This document shows, piece by piece, positions 1 through 11,526 of a stretch of 64,000 nucleotides of DNA. This DNA comes from Nautilus pompilius (Eukaryota; Mollusca; Cephalopoda; Nautilida; Nautilidae). The notes under the pieces were generated by a model. It had not been told where the DNA came from and did no database searches. It saw nothing but the letters and a program-made list of their open reading frames with translations. The position numbers and the translations under genes are program-made. Numbering within the stretch: position 1 is the stretch's first letter; each line of letters begins with the position of its first letter. The stretch covers positions 1 through 64,000 of the forward strand of contig JACATO010001558.1 in the NCBI GenBank assembly GCA_018389105.1. The letters are read 5' to 3'.

Positions 1-1806
1 GCAGAAACAGAGTAAACATGAAACTTTCAAAGTAGATCTTTCATATCTTGCTGAGAAATAATCCAGTACTTCTTTATATGTTATGAAATATTGAGCTGAG
101 TGAGGAAAGCCCTCCGCTTACGGCGATTCCAAGAATCCAGCTGTGATGGATTTTGAGAAAGAAATCAGACCCATTTTTCATAGCGTTTCAAAACTCTCAT
201 CGCATTTTGAGAGAAATGCTTTAAGAGTATTGTATCTTTTCATGAAATGGACCCTTCTAACTGCGAAAATTAAGAAGGCAAATACTGTTATTGAAGATCT
301 TGCAATTTCTGTCTTCATAATATCTGAAAGTTTGCTACATAAAAGTAACGTTGATATAATTAAAATCCCTCCAAAATTTATCAATACAAAATTGCAGAAA
401 TTAAAAAAAAAAATGGCGGATGAGCTGTCAGCTGAGCATTAAAAGCCATTATTGCGCACACATAATTTTGCCTCCAATTTAATTAGAGAGATCACTGGTG
501 TCGGCGATAATTCCCAGCTGGTGGCTTTCCCCTGGTTCTGTCGTGAGGCTGGCATTAAGAGCGATTTGCCTGCCCGCGAGATCACCTATTTAAACATCAA
601 GCAGAACCATCTTCGAATGACCGGGGAAACTTGGTGCGAAATGAAAGTACGTTGTAGTGGTCTTGGTGTGTATCCGTATATGCCACTGGAAAAGCTGCTG
701 CAATTAAGGGCAAAGAAATAACACAAAGGCTTGCTCGGCATCGCGCACCAAGAGAGTCGCAGCCAGTGCTAGATGGAGCCAATACGCCCTGCATCGGCCA
801 ACCGGAGAGCGAAAGACTTGTGTTGATTCGCGCGGAGTTTTGAGTAAAGCAGTCAAAGAGGTAAACGCGAGACCCCCTAAGTACGGGATCATTTGAAATT
901 ATGTGCAGTGACCTGGACTCAGACGCACTCCGAGGTGCGCCGGATAAAGTTCTGTCGCTAGTCTTTGAATTAAAAGACGAATGGTTCGTGTAGTCTGAAG
1001 GATTACAACTCCGAGCTTGTTACTTACTTTGAGCACACGGTGAATGGTTATGCAAATTGAGATATCCATCAGGCGTTTTAGGCAAAGTTAATCGAACAGA
1101 CCCGACAGTGGCGAGGCCTGAACACGAACGTTTCTGTTGTCACCGACGAAAATTCGAGATTTCATGAAGAAAATTACGTTTTGCGAAAAGCTCTTTTCGA
1201 GAGTGGGGACACCTCGTCATTTATGAACGTCAAAGGGTTTTAGGAAGAGAACTAAAGAAGCGTGACGTCAGATTCGGCAGCTACGCTGACGCCTTCAGAA
1301 GTTAGACGTCACAGTTTCCGGATCTCGAACGTCCGGATGCGGGTGGAGAGTGGATTCCGAAATCGTTTCGTAACCAAAACGAAACCTGATAAGGGCGCAG
1401 ATGTAGCTAGCTGACAGCTTTGAATCACTAACAGACCTGCCTTCTGATATCATCTCTCGAAACATCGAGTGTGGAAACCCTGTTACGTTTTGGATGAGGA
1501 TGTCAACCACAGGCACACGGATCTCTTGGTGAAACTGCGTTCATACGCCTTCCTTTCGCCTCGGCTCACCTGTGCCGACAGGCATTTTCCGCCTTGACAA
1601 CCGGAAAAACAAAAACAAGAAACCCTCTGGAAGCAGAAAGCGACCCGGTCCTATCCATCACTAGTGCTGTACCGTAACTATTTAAATCGGCATCCTAGAG
1701 ACCAGCACAGCCGTCACGCTAAGGTTGGTCTATATTTTATAGCCATCCTAGATTTTAGGCGCGCTAATTTCTTTTAATTTGTCCTTTTAAGTTTGTATCG
1801 GGGATA
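1..1806. other. Gene-poor left edge, nothing recognised
   Basis: Two short plus-strand reading frames (143-442, 99 codons; 452-721, 89 codons) are open, but neither resembles a family I recognise. No convincing splice pair links them. They are lysine/leucine rich and could be chance or part of an old repeat. The stretch ends at the TA that flanks the Tc1 element. I see no RNA gene or clear promoter here. Confidence 0.4.
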
Positions 1807-1808
1807 TA

Positions 1809-3048
1809 CAGTACTGTGCAAAGGTCTTAGGAGGTCTACGTTTTTACTCACGAAAACTAATGAGATATACAATGTAATAAATGAATATTGCAAGTAGTCG
1901 AATGAAAATGATAAAATACATACTATATATATTTACTAATATTTAGTATGTCCATCCTTTTCTTCCATGACCGCCTAAGTCAGTCTTGGAAGATTCTCTT
2001 GTAATTATTATATAATATCAGCTAAAATGTCGTTCATGCATCTAGAAGCACTGCCCAAAGTTCATCCTTGGTTTTTGACTGTTCAAATTTTTTATTTTGC
2101 CCAAGTAGTCCCAAATATGTTCAATAATATTAAGATCAGGTCTTTGTGGAGGCCAGTTTAATAAAATCTAGCCCTTCACCGTTTTCTTGCATTGTATGTT
2201 TTGACAACATTGCCAGTATGTTATGGATCATTGTTGTGTTGAAATATGAATACAACTGAATAATTACGATCTTAGTAAATAATAATCTGCCTGTATCTGG
2301 ATACATTCATATTTTCTTCTCTTCTTACTAAATCTCCATCCAACACCCAGGCCGAGACATACACCCCATACCTGGATAGAACCTCCACCATGCTTTACTA
2401 CAGACTCCAGACATCTTCTTTTGCTTTCATCCATTTTTTTTTTTTTTTTACATCCTACATTCTCTTAAACGCCAACATTAAATATTTTGATTCATCTGAC
2501 TGGAAGACTGATCTATTGTTCTTGAGTTTACTTTTGGAGAAAAGGGACATACTTAAGTTGCTTAGCCCTATTCTCTTTACGTAGAAAGGGGCTTCTTTAC
2601 TGTCATCGCTCCTTTAAGTCTACTTCGTCGCAAAGATCTCCGTACAAAAGAATCATGAACCTGAAACCCTGAGAATTTTACCAGATTTTGCTATACGAGT
2701 CGTATCTTCTTGTTGCTAGATGATTTTTTTTCCGTCAGTCAGAAATGTTATCGTCAGATACTGTTAATCTATTTTAGATAGTTTTCTAGGTCGTCCACAT
2801 CTTTTCCTATCGGAAACTGAACCAACGCCTTTAAATTCCTTGATAATTTCTTAAATTGCACATTTTAAAATTCCAGGTTGTAGTACTTATTTCTCATTGG
2901 GTTGTACGCACGCGGTTCATTGAGAAATATTATTTTATCTTTATTAGCAGTTGATATCTTTGCTATTTTCATTTAGTTATTACTTCGAATGGAGACAAAA
3001 CAAGCAGTAGTTAATTCGAAAGTGTCCTAAGACTTTTTCTCAGTACTG
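1809..3048 (-). mobile_element. Degenerate Tc1-family DNA transposon, both ends preserved
   Basis: The left end (CAGTACTGTGCAAAGGTCTT) and the reverse complement of the right end (CAGTACTGAGAAAAAGTCTT) form an inverted pair. Each is flanked by a TA (1807-1808 and 3049-3050), the target duplication expected of Tc1/mariner insertion. On the minus strand, transposase fragments appear in the expected order: GRPRKLSKID from the DNA-binding part (near 2780), VVKHGGGSIQVWG (near 2390) and WPPQRPDLNIIEHIWDYL from the DDE catalytic region (near 2150-2100). These pieces sit in different frames with stop codons, so the 1,240-bp element cannot encode an active enzyme. The length is somewhat short of a typical intact Tc1 (about 1.3-1.6 kb), consistent with small deletions. 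A T-run near 2432 interrupts the coding remnant. Confidence 0.9.
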
Positions 3049-3050
3049 TA

Positions 3051-5446
3051 TTTTTTAATTTTATTTTATACAATTTTGTTTTCACATCCGGTAATAATAA
3101 TACTAAGTTTGAATTATAGCATTTTATTACTTATCTTATTACTTATGAAACTTCAGCTGCAGGATAGTATGGTTAAGTTTTAGCAACTGTTTCCGGTATT
3201 TTTCAAAAGAAAATTATTCCAGTTTTCAATCGTCTATATGCATTTCTATTGATTAATGACGCATCAATATTCTAGTTTATTTTCTTAATAGAAAGATTTT
3301 TTTAAAAAAGATTGTAGAATGCCCTCCATTATCTAACTGTACGAATCTACTCTTTGACTGCTGTGGCTTATGGTATTTCGCTGTTTCTCGTGTTCTTCCT
3401 AATGAGCAAAGCCGCAGAAGAGGAAAAAAACAGGTAAAATTAGGTAAATTAATACTTTGTGGCAACGGCTTTTAAAGGGTCTTCAGCCAAGTTGTTTTAT
3501 TATTATTATTATAAATCAGGCCAGTAGGCATAGCTGCAGTTTTTCGTCGATATTCGAGACCCCGATTTGTTTGGGATTGATCATTAGACAGAGCAGCAAT
3601 GGAACCGGTACACTTTGGTCGGAAGAAGAACTGGCGGCACACGACGAGCAGCTCACCACAGACGCCTCTTTTTCTTTTTTTTTTTTGGCAAACTTCGAAA
3701 TGGATCCATCACTTTTATTCGGTAAACTCGGGACGGTTTCTGGCAGCTGAAATTACACCGAATGGATAAACAGTAATTACTCGACTGAAGGCGCGATATA
3801 CAGCTTTTTCGCTTGACGAGGGCTTAACTGCAAAGACACTTTCTGCAGACATCGATTATCGATCATTGTGCGTCGATGAACTCTGGTGGCAAACGAAGCT
3901 TTTAGAATGCAGAGAAAAATGGGAAGTAGAGTCCCTATTGGCCGCAAAGTTAGAGAAAGTGCTCGTGACGGTGAACAGAACGTGGTACTGACGCTTAGAT
4001 CCGGCCGGCTCGTAGTCCGATTGTTAGAACCAGTCCAGCTTTTCCAGTTCTGATCTAATCCTAATCCACTGTTGTGTGTGACACTACGATGCCTACGCAA
4101 CCCGCCATTCCATTTCCTATCTGGTCGGTCGTTGCTCGCCAACACAATCACTAGGTTCAAGAGCGAAGCCGACTTACGCTGTTAGTGGCGCCTGGTAAGT
4201 AACTTAATTATCAGATTTATTTCATGTTATTCTAAAGATCAAGAAACTACTATTGCTTCAGTCCAGGATACAGAACAGGAAACGCCAACCATCCATTCGT
4301 TGTCGCTTCCGCCGGTTTGGAGAGGAAAATCAGCTTCAGCAGAACTCAGAGGTAAGAATTTCTTTCACACCGTCAAGGCTGGAAATCCAAATGGCAACTA
4401 GCAGAATACCTGCTGAGCGGAACACCACGGCTCGGATTGGGAGAGTCTGTCAAACGCGAGCAGAATCGACTGCAGCAGTCGTTCTGGACATGCAACAAAA
4501 GGGGGGGGCAGTTATATGGTAAAAAGTGCGCTTGGAGGCCGACGAAGGGTTATTGCATGTACAGCGTCCAAACAGGTAAAGATCACCAGCTCGAGGTCGA
4601 ATACAAATGGTAGATTTCCTTCCCAGCTCTGGGCGAACCTCTACGGCACAACGCGTCTGAAGTTTACTCCAGAAAGGGCTACAAAGAGAAAGGAAACAGA
4701 AAAGTTTAACTTATTATTATTATTATTAAAAGAGAGCTTCAGGGGGTTTGTTGTTCTTTCTAGCGAAATCAAGTTAAAAGGTTTCGATGTCTCCCTGACA
4801 ACTAATTGCTCGTTATTAATTTCTAATAAAACGACTTCGCAGCGGCCAGCTTTCGTTGTGTTCTCCCAGCATCATCAACTCTCCCTGCGGCGACCGGAAG
4901 ACCCGGAAATCCAGAATTCCGCTATAAGTGGCCACCTTACACGCGCTTTAAAAAAGCTGCAAATTCAAAGTGAATACCGTTCCGCACATGTTATTCGTCG
5001 ACAGAACAAACCACTTTTCGTTGTCGTCCTGGCACCGAGAATACTGCGTCTCGCCTCTGCCGTACGGGTCCACCCCCTATTACTGCCGATCCCTATTCTT
5101 GGTCACCAGATCAACGATCGCGTGCGTGCTTACAAACCGAATGGGCTGCACGACCACTTCCCAACGTTAAGAGCTGGTGGCTTCATTCTAAGTGCCCGGA
5201 ATCGATATCCATAGTGCTTTCTTGTCTTACTGAATTAAACCACGTAAAATTTTACTAATCGATAATAATCGTTTCCGACATCGAAACCAATGACTATTTG
5301 GATTTTTAAAAAAATAGCCAGAAATGTTTTTTTTCCCTAGTTGTTGCTGGCGTGAGGATATACAAGAAGATTACCTGAGATTATCGGGGGGGTTAAGAAT
5401 TGGCATGAACCCCATGTGAACGAGAAAAGAAACTAAACCAAACATA
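3051..5446. other. Unassigned spacer with chance-like open frames
   Basis: No known gene is recognised. A 127-codon minus frame (3777-4160) and plus frames at 3457-3750, 4253-4522 and 4516-5214 are open. None shows a family motif. Consensus donor-like sites occur at 4193/4194 (CTG|GTAAGT), 4351/4352 (GAG|GTAAGA) and near 4577 (CAG|GTAAAG). An acceptor-like TTGCTTCAG ends at 4261. A spliced gene is therefore conceivable but unproven. Confidence 0.3.
4516..5214 (+). other. 232-codon open reading frame, unidentified
   Basis: This is one of the longest uninterrupted frames outside the innexin and the low-complexity purine tract. The translation is basic and serine/leucine rich, contains a run of six leucines encoded by a TTA repeat near 4711-4729, and has no domain I recognise. 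The first ATG follows a G-run and has no obvious promoter. Other frames in this stretch are also partly open, which argues for chance openness in DNA of middling GC. A real exon or old retroelement piece is possible. I assign no function. Confidence 0.12.
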
Positions 5447-5448
5447 TA

Positions 5449-6550
5449 CACTAGCTGGCCAATTATATTTGAACCCTACGTGAACTGCAGATGCAAATTA
5501 GGTTGATCACATGATGTGACAAAATATATATATATATATGATTTGGACAAGCAAATTTCAGGTCTGTAACAGGTTTCGGGAAATGCAAAGACATTACAGC
5601 GTTCGGAAGAGAGGTGATAGTGAGTGCGCATCTGGCAGGTGCCACAGTGGCGAAGACAGCTTGGGGTTGGGTAGGCTGCTCCAAGGTGAAGAAAACATCC
5701 GCTTCGAGAAACTGTGGGCGTCAACATGTAGCGACAGAAAGATGGGAAAAGTGGTTACACAATACGGCGAAGTCCATGCCAAACAGTACCCCTCCAACTG
5801 ACACAGACTCAATTCTGGGCAATCCACGCCCATCTCCAGCCGTACCAAGACAAGAATGTCGCGACGAATGGAGAATAACAGTGGGAAGCCGTTAAATAGA
5901 AGGCTGATTGCAGTCACCAACGTGAAAAGGCGACTCATCTGGTGAATGGAGCGTAGACCTTGGATTATGAACTGGTGAAAGTGATGTAGTCTGGTGAGTC
6001 GCGCTCCATTCTCTTTTGCACAAATGACAGACGAAAGGTTTGGAGGAAACCACGTGAATCAGTCCAGACCTCTGGTAGTGGACTCATGGTTTGGGGCATA
6101 TTTTGCTGGCACACCTTAGGTCCTTGGTCTCTATAGAGGACAGAATGAATGCTAAGCTTCAGGTCAGCATCATTTTCGATCATCTCAGGTGTAACCTGAT
6201 GGGGATGGATACTTCCATAATGACAATACTTCTATCCATCTTGCCCGCATTTCGTTTATGTTTTGAGAAACATGACGGAAAGTTCAGGCATCTTCCTTAA
6301 CCAGCATAATCCCCAGATGTTTATCCTATTGAGCATCTGTGGGGTGGACTTTAAAGATTATTCGCCATTACGATTCTGTCTACTTCGTTCAGTCATTGTG
6401 TAAAATACTGACTGAATGGGGAAATATCTTTTAAGATATCGTCCAGCATCTTGTAGTCTCTATGCTACATCGTTTCATGGCTGTTGCTCGAGCAAAAGGT
6501 TCCCTACCTGTTATTATGTATAACTTCTTTAATAAAGCGACCAGCCAGTG
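5449..6550 (+). mobile_element. Degenerate Tc1-like transposon (subfamily A, copy 1)
   Basis: Imperfect inverted ends (CACTAGCTGGCCAATTATA at left; right end reads CACTGGCTGGTCGCTTTAT on the other strand) are bounded by TA at 5447-5448 and 6551-6552. The plus strand keeps Tc1 transposase landmarks in order: a helix-turn-helix stretch (IVSAHLAGATVAKTAWGW, near 5613-5670), VTNVKRRL near 5915, a DNTSIHLA-like second catalytic aspartate segment near 6223-6250, and SPDVYPIEHLWGGL near 6311-6352 around the third catalytic position. Stops and frame changes separate them, so the element is dead. Internal sequence such as CTGGGCAATCC...CAGCCGT (5815-5845) recurs in the element at 34289-35253. Confidence 0.9.
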
Positions 6551-6552
6551 TA

Positions 6553-7860
6553 GGTGCAGAGTATTAGTCACACCAAATTTCAGTTGCTGGAATTCACATA
6601 AAAAGTGTAATTACGGAATAACATTGGAGCTTCCAAAAATGAACTCGTATACCCAAATGAATTTTCAGCGAAGTTTGGCCAGATCTTTTAGAAGGATGCT
6701 TGACGTCCATAATGCATTTCACTAGTGAAAACAGATTTTTAAAAAGTCACTTTCTGGGTAATTTTCACAAATGAAGATTGCGTAAACTTCTTTGAAGAGA
6801 TCGGCTGGAAAAAACAGCAAAAAAAAGGATATTTTCTAAAAAGGTATATGATCTACCGGCTGGGTTTTCGGTGGGAGAGATGCTTCCCAAAATTTCAAAA
6901 CAAAGGCAACAGACGAGCAATGCGGCCAAGCTCGGATTTAAAGGTAAAATCAGTCATCCGCTGTGTACTATTTCGTAGGTGCGAATACATTTATTTTCAT
7001 GAATATTTTAGTTAATTTCTAATCGCAATAACGCGCTGTTCGAACGACAATGGCATCACCGACTGTCAGAGGGAAATGCTAAAGTATATAGAAGATTCCA
7101 TTTTTCGTTTCAGCAAACGTTGGTTTCTTCTTCTCTTTTCCTTTTTTTGTTGAACGTAAAATTGGGAGCGACGGAGTGGGTTCGAAACCGAAACTGTCGC
7201 AAACAGGACGTGTAAAATAATAATATTTTCCCTCTCGTTTTTCTTTTGTCATTGAAGGGCTATGAAACTTATTGAAATCGCGTTTGGAGGAACCGGGGGG
7301 GTGGGGAGGTCTTCACTTTTTTTTTTTGAGTCGAAGAAGCTGCAAGTTCTGCCGATGTCGCGGCGACGTTCGACTAGAAGCCGCCTGCTGCTTCCTCCTC
7401 TCTTTTTTGTTCTTGCACGCAGCTTTGTCTAGCCATTTAGAAAGCTCCCGCGGCTACCCGTCAAGCCACGAGAGCGGACAATGGCTTTATGCCTCGTGTA
7501 GGGGGCCGTTTAAACTGAAGTACTTCGAGCCGTTTAAACTGCAAAAGCAAGATGGCGTATGGCGGAAACGAGACATGCAAAAGCTAATGATCATACAGTC
7601 GAGTCAGACACGAGAGAGGGCAAATCTATACGTACATTCACACGGCGCTGTCGAATAAATTCTGGAAATACACAATGAAGTGCTCGATAAAAGCTCCGTG
7701 AATCATACAGGGAAAGTGTAGCTTATGAAAGAGTGAAACGTCAATGAGAGTGTTTGGAAATACACACGTACCACGTGGTATGTCAGAGAAATGGATTGAT
7801 TCATTCAGTTTTTTGGTCGTCTTGTCGAGCATAATAACTATTAACCAATGCCGTTCGCAG
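6553..7860. other. Spacer, no gene recognised
   Basis: Mostly AT-rich DNA with a T-run at 7316-7327. A 128-codon plus frame (7272-7658) is open but is probably chance: it is arginine/serine rich and has no motif. Two near-identical TTTAAACTG phrases (7508 and 7532) form a short local duplication. No RNA gene was found. Confidence 0.35.
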
Positions 7861-7861
7861 G

Positions 7862-7940
7862 TTTGACGGTCGGGGGGGGGTTCACTGGCAGATTGGGTTC
7901 GAATCCTGGTCGGAAGTAGCTCGGTTTGGCGTAACCCCCA
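7862..7940 (+). mobile_element. SINE fragment with tRNA-type B box (family B)
   Basis: GGTTCGAATCC at 7896-7906 matches the RNA polymerase III B box. The following 28 bases (GTCGGAAGTAGCTCGGTTT and onward to GGCGTA) align without gaps to the same segment of a minus-strand SINE at 44843-44887, about 30 of 38 positions identical by eye. No clean A box is visible upstream because a G-run (7872-7880) occupies that position, so this is a partial copy. Confidence 0.55.
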
Positions 7941-9908
7941 CCCCCCAGTCATGGTTTATTCTTCACCAGTCAGCCGCGTGGATTTCTTCTCAATCTTAGT
8001 GTTTTCCAAAACCAGCGACGGAGGCTCGTACCTGTTGATTGGCTGGCGCCTCGGGCACCTGTTACCAACCCTATCCCAGCCGCACCTCGATGTCTCAGGT
8101 CCACCGCGGCCTATACCCTACTTTTCCCACTGCTGTGAGATACACGTCCGTAGAGCTGGAAAGTCAAAAGAGGGTTCGCCAAGATGAAAAAATTGAATTT
8201 ATGTTGTATTATTTATTTTTCAATCTTATCACTTCTGCTTCCTGCAACAGTCCCGTTTTCTCTGCGGCTGGATTCGAATTCTTTTCTCTTAAATCGTCAA
8301 AACTAAACGAATATAAATCTGTAATCGTTGCAGCTTTGGCGGGCTTGCGTGATCATCGAAGGCCCATAAATCCCTACTGTCCTGTCCTGTCCTCCTAAAA
8401 CCTCTCCATAAATAGCATCGCCTTATCCAGGAATTATTTACATCGTCGTGTTATTCATGCGAGTCTTTCAACCGATTTTTGTGGCTCTTAGAAGGAAGCA
8501 ATAACTGCCTAGGCAACAAAGTATTTTTATCGTCCTAGGCCGATCGACAGAATGGCGAAGTGCATTCAGCTGCGGAGTCACCTTTCTATGGCCAACCATA
8601 CGGTATTAAACAGCTAATTTCCAGTCGGGTTACGACGAATCCACAAGTAAATTTTATGGGAAATCAATCGGCGAAGTAAAACTGACGTTGATTTCTCTAA
8701 TTCATTATTGAGGCCTACATCCAGACTAATTAGATCCATAACATGACTTAATTTAATGGAAAAGCCCAGGTGAATGCATTTTTCGCAGTAGCCACACGAC
8801 GCTGGCCAAACGAACCTCGCTTTAAGAAATAACATTTTATGCCGTTTTCTTACACAAACTTATTCGTTAAAAGAAGCAACAGTTACAGGCAATCAGGGCT
8901 TATTGAAGAGACTGGGCGAAGGCGAGCCAGGCTAGCGGATGGTTATAAAACACATTCGCCAAAACTGAATTCAGAAAGAAATTTAGAGATCTAAGACTTG
9001 AATTCGGTTGTCGTCGTCTTTCCAAACGTGATCGCTGTTTCCTAGAACATTCCAGCTTTTCGATGAGGTAGAAAACACAACAACAAAGAAGAAACGGCAA
9101 AGCATCCCATTCTGGTCTTGGTTATTCTCGTATATCCCCTTATGTTGTTGTTTTTTTTTACATCTTCAGAAAGAATTCCAAGGGGTGGGTGGGCATGGAT
9201 AGGGGAGATCGGAGCTAGGTGACAGAAAGAGGAACTGTTACAGCATCAGTAATTTTTCATTAAATGCACAGATGAGGGATTACTGCTGCTGTCAACAACT
9301 ACTTACCCTCGAAGCGTCTATCTATCCCCGTCTCGTAAGGGTACCAAATCTTCAAACGTGTGAAATGTGTTACTTATCGATAATGGAAAACAAACAGATA
9401 CAAGCCAAATTAAGGGAGGGGCTCTTAGAAGTTTCCAATAACAAAATTATTGCGAACCATTTATTGTGTGTGTGTGTGTGTGTGTGTGTGTGCACGCGCG
9501 TGCATTTGATTAGCAGGTAACGGATAATTCAGAATGCTCTTGTAATTTACTTTTTTTGGTGCGCACGAGTCCCTGAACGTTCCCCAATATTTAGTGATGA
9601 TATACTCGATTCCTTGAGAAAGACATTAAGCAGAAAATGGCTATCGCCAAGTCAAACTCTCTACAAAACTAACTGGCTGCGACTACTAGATATCTGTGTC
9701 CCTTTGAAATACTGATGCCATCACGGTCAGGTGCTTTTGTTATTGAGCCCACGCTTTAACCTATATATCGACGATAGTCTGGCAGGTGAGCGCTGGGTGC
9801 CTGTAACTCCGAGTTAACAATAAAACGTCAGTGACCGCGGGCACAGGTGTCAAACATTCCGAACACTTCTGCCGATTTTCTTTTATGCTAAAGATGGAAT
9901 ACGAGACC
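7941..9908. other. Spacer, no gene recognised
   Basis: Several short frames are open (7951-8187, 8039-8398 plus; 8614-8835, 8900-9100 minus) but lack recognisable motifs or convincing splice sites. A (TG)n microsatellite lies at 9465-9492. Nothing else is supportable. Confidence 0.35.
9465..9492. repeat. (TG)n microsatellite
   Basis: About 14 uninterrupted TG units, followed directly by the alternating purine-pyrimidine stretch CACGCGCGTGCA. The combined tract is a candidate Z-DNA-forming sequence. Confidence 0.95.
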
Positions 9909-10250
9909 CAGGCCGACGTGGCTCAGTGGTGAGTGTGTTGGCTTCAGGACCGAAGGGTCCCGGGTTCAATTCCCGCCGCTGGCGCATTGTTGTGACCCTT
10001 GAGCGAGGTACTTTACTGGCATCGGTCCGGTTGCTGGGTGGTGGAGTGGCCCGTGTAGGCACTCAGACAAGGGCGGTTGGGGGGACGATCTATAGCCGTG
10101 ACGGAGGCGGGTCTCCTATGACGAGGAAAAGTCAGGAGAATAAACCGCTGCTGAAGACGGAGCCAGAGAGCGGACAACGACGGTGCGACGCATCCCGCTC
10201 TTATGGAATGACTGATCGCTAAAGAAATGGATATGAGAGGAGATCCTTCA
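9909..10250 (+). mobile_element. tRNA-derived SINE with long body (family C)
   Basis: The head carries an A box (TGGCTCAGTGG, 9919-9929) and a B box (GGTTCAATTCC, 9963-9973) at tRNA-like spacing. It is followed by TGTGACCCTTGAGCGAGGTA and CTTTAC, resembling the conserved CCTTgggcAAGGCACTTtAC-type module seen in the bodies or tails of many aquatic-animal SINEs. The body continues to about 10250 with GC-rich sequence and no poly-A tail, so the 3' boundary is approximate. A 98-codon open frame across it is incidental. Confidence 0.75.
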
Positions 10251-11403
10251 CATCAATTGGGATTTAAATAGATAAGCGGTTAGCCCTTAAGAAACCGTAC
10301 TAATCGAACTTCGCAAGCCCCGTTGTATTTCTGCTCTTGTCTGCGCACACACGCACGGCACGATCTGAAGGGATGGCTAATTTTACAGCTGGTCCAAACA
10401 ATAACCCCTCCCCCAATTATCGAGACGAATGAATCATATGCATAGCTTTTGATCGTACACGGAATAACATCCACTCAATGCATAGTTATAAGTGCCAACA
10501 CAACGACTATTGATTCTGTTTAATTACAGCTGAACATTAGGACGAGAGGGGAAGTGGGGACCACCGTGAATCCTCTAACAAGGATATGACTGAACGACGG
10601 TGTCGTCTTGTTCGGTTCGAGAGCGATTTATTAGTGGGAGTTCTATCAAAAGCGCGGCCGAGTAAAAGGAAAAGAAAAGAAAAAAGTTTGTAACCAAAAA
10701 AGGAAGGTGGGGGCGAAAGAAGACATCTCATTTTATGCAGGTCGGTCATCTGTCATCAATAACGTACGAGAGTTCGTGGAACTGCGTCACCAAGAACAAG
10801 ATGTTACCAATTCCATTTTTTTAGGAACCCGGACCAATTTCAGTGCTATAAATTGACAAGTTCTATTTAATTATTATTTTTTTTTGACCATAAGTTACCC
10901 CAACAATATATCTTCGCTCCTTTCTACGCAAAAAAAACATTTTAAATAAATGATAATGATAATTGAACACCCATTTGTTAAACGGTGGAAAGACAAGAAT
11001 CAACGAAACAAAAGAATTCCGTTTTGGTCGCATTATAAAAATAGTTCTTATCAGGTGATCAGAACATAAGTTCTGACGTTTTAAAATGACGTCGTCGTGG
11101 TGCTTACGTCACCTTCCGAACTGTAGAGCAGATACCGAGCAATAACTGAAACCGTTGTACCAAAGTATTGTATTTTTATTATATTTTTATATAAACAGCA
11201 AAACAATCGCTTCAAAAGCAAATTAATGTGCAATGAATTTGTATTATCGTCATTAGACTAAAAAAAAAGGAAAAGAAAAGAAAAAAGGGAAAACAAAATA
11301 TCTTAAATTTTGCAGTTGTAATGGTCGGAAATTGATTATTTCATGAATTATAACAATATATTGTGAGTATTATATAGTGATATGTCTAACGGAAGACTGC
11401 GAG
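10251..11403. other. AT-rich spacer downstream of the innexin
   Basis: No gene is recognised. The stretch contains A/T runs (10870-10890, 11160-11200, 11260-11300) and lies on the 3' side of the minus-strand innexin, so part of it may be 3' untranslated sequence if polyadenylation occurs further downstream than the nearest signal. Confidence 0.4.
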
Positions 11404-11409
11404 TTTATT
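11404..11409 (-). terminator. Candidate polyadenylation signal for the innexin
   Basis: TTTATT on the plus strand reads AATAAA on the minus strand, about 120 bases past the innexin stop codon. It is the nearest canonical hexamer I found. Further AT-rich hexamers occur near 11170, so an alternative longer 3' end is possible. Confidence 0.4.
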
Positions 11410-11526
11410 CATGTCTAACTGTCATCTCAACCTGTCGGTCATCTATCTATCCATTGTTCCCATGCTGCTTCTGAAAACGGAATGACTGACCCTAGACTAT
11501 CGAACATTCCACGTTTACCGACCAAA

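Noticed and set aside
9926-10222. 98-codon plus frame
   Set aside because: Lies entirely within the SINE at 9909-10250.
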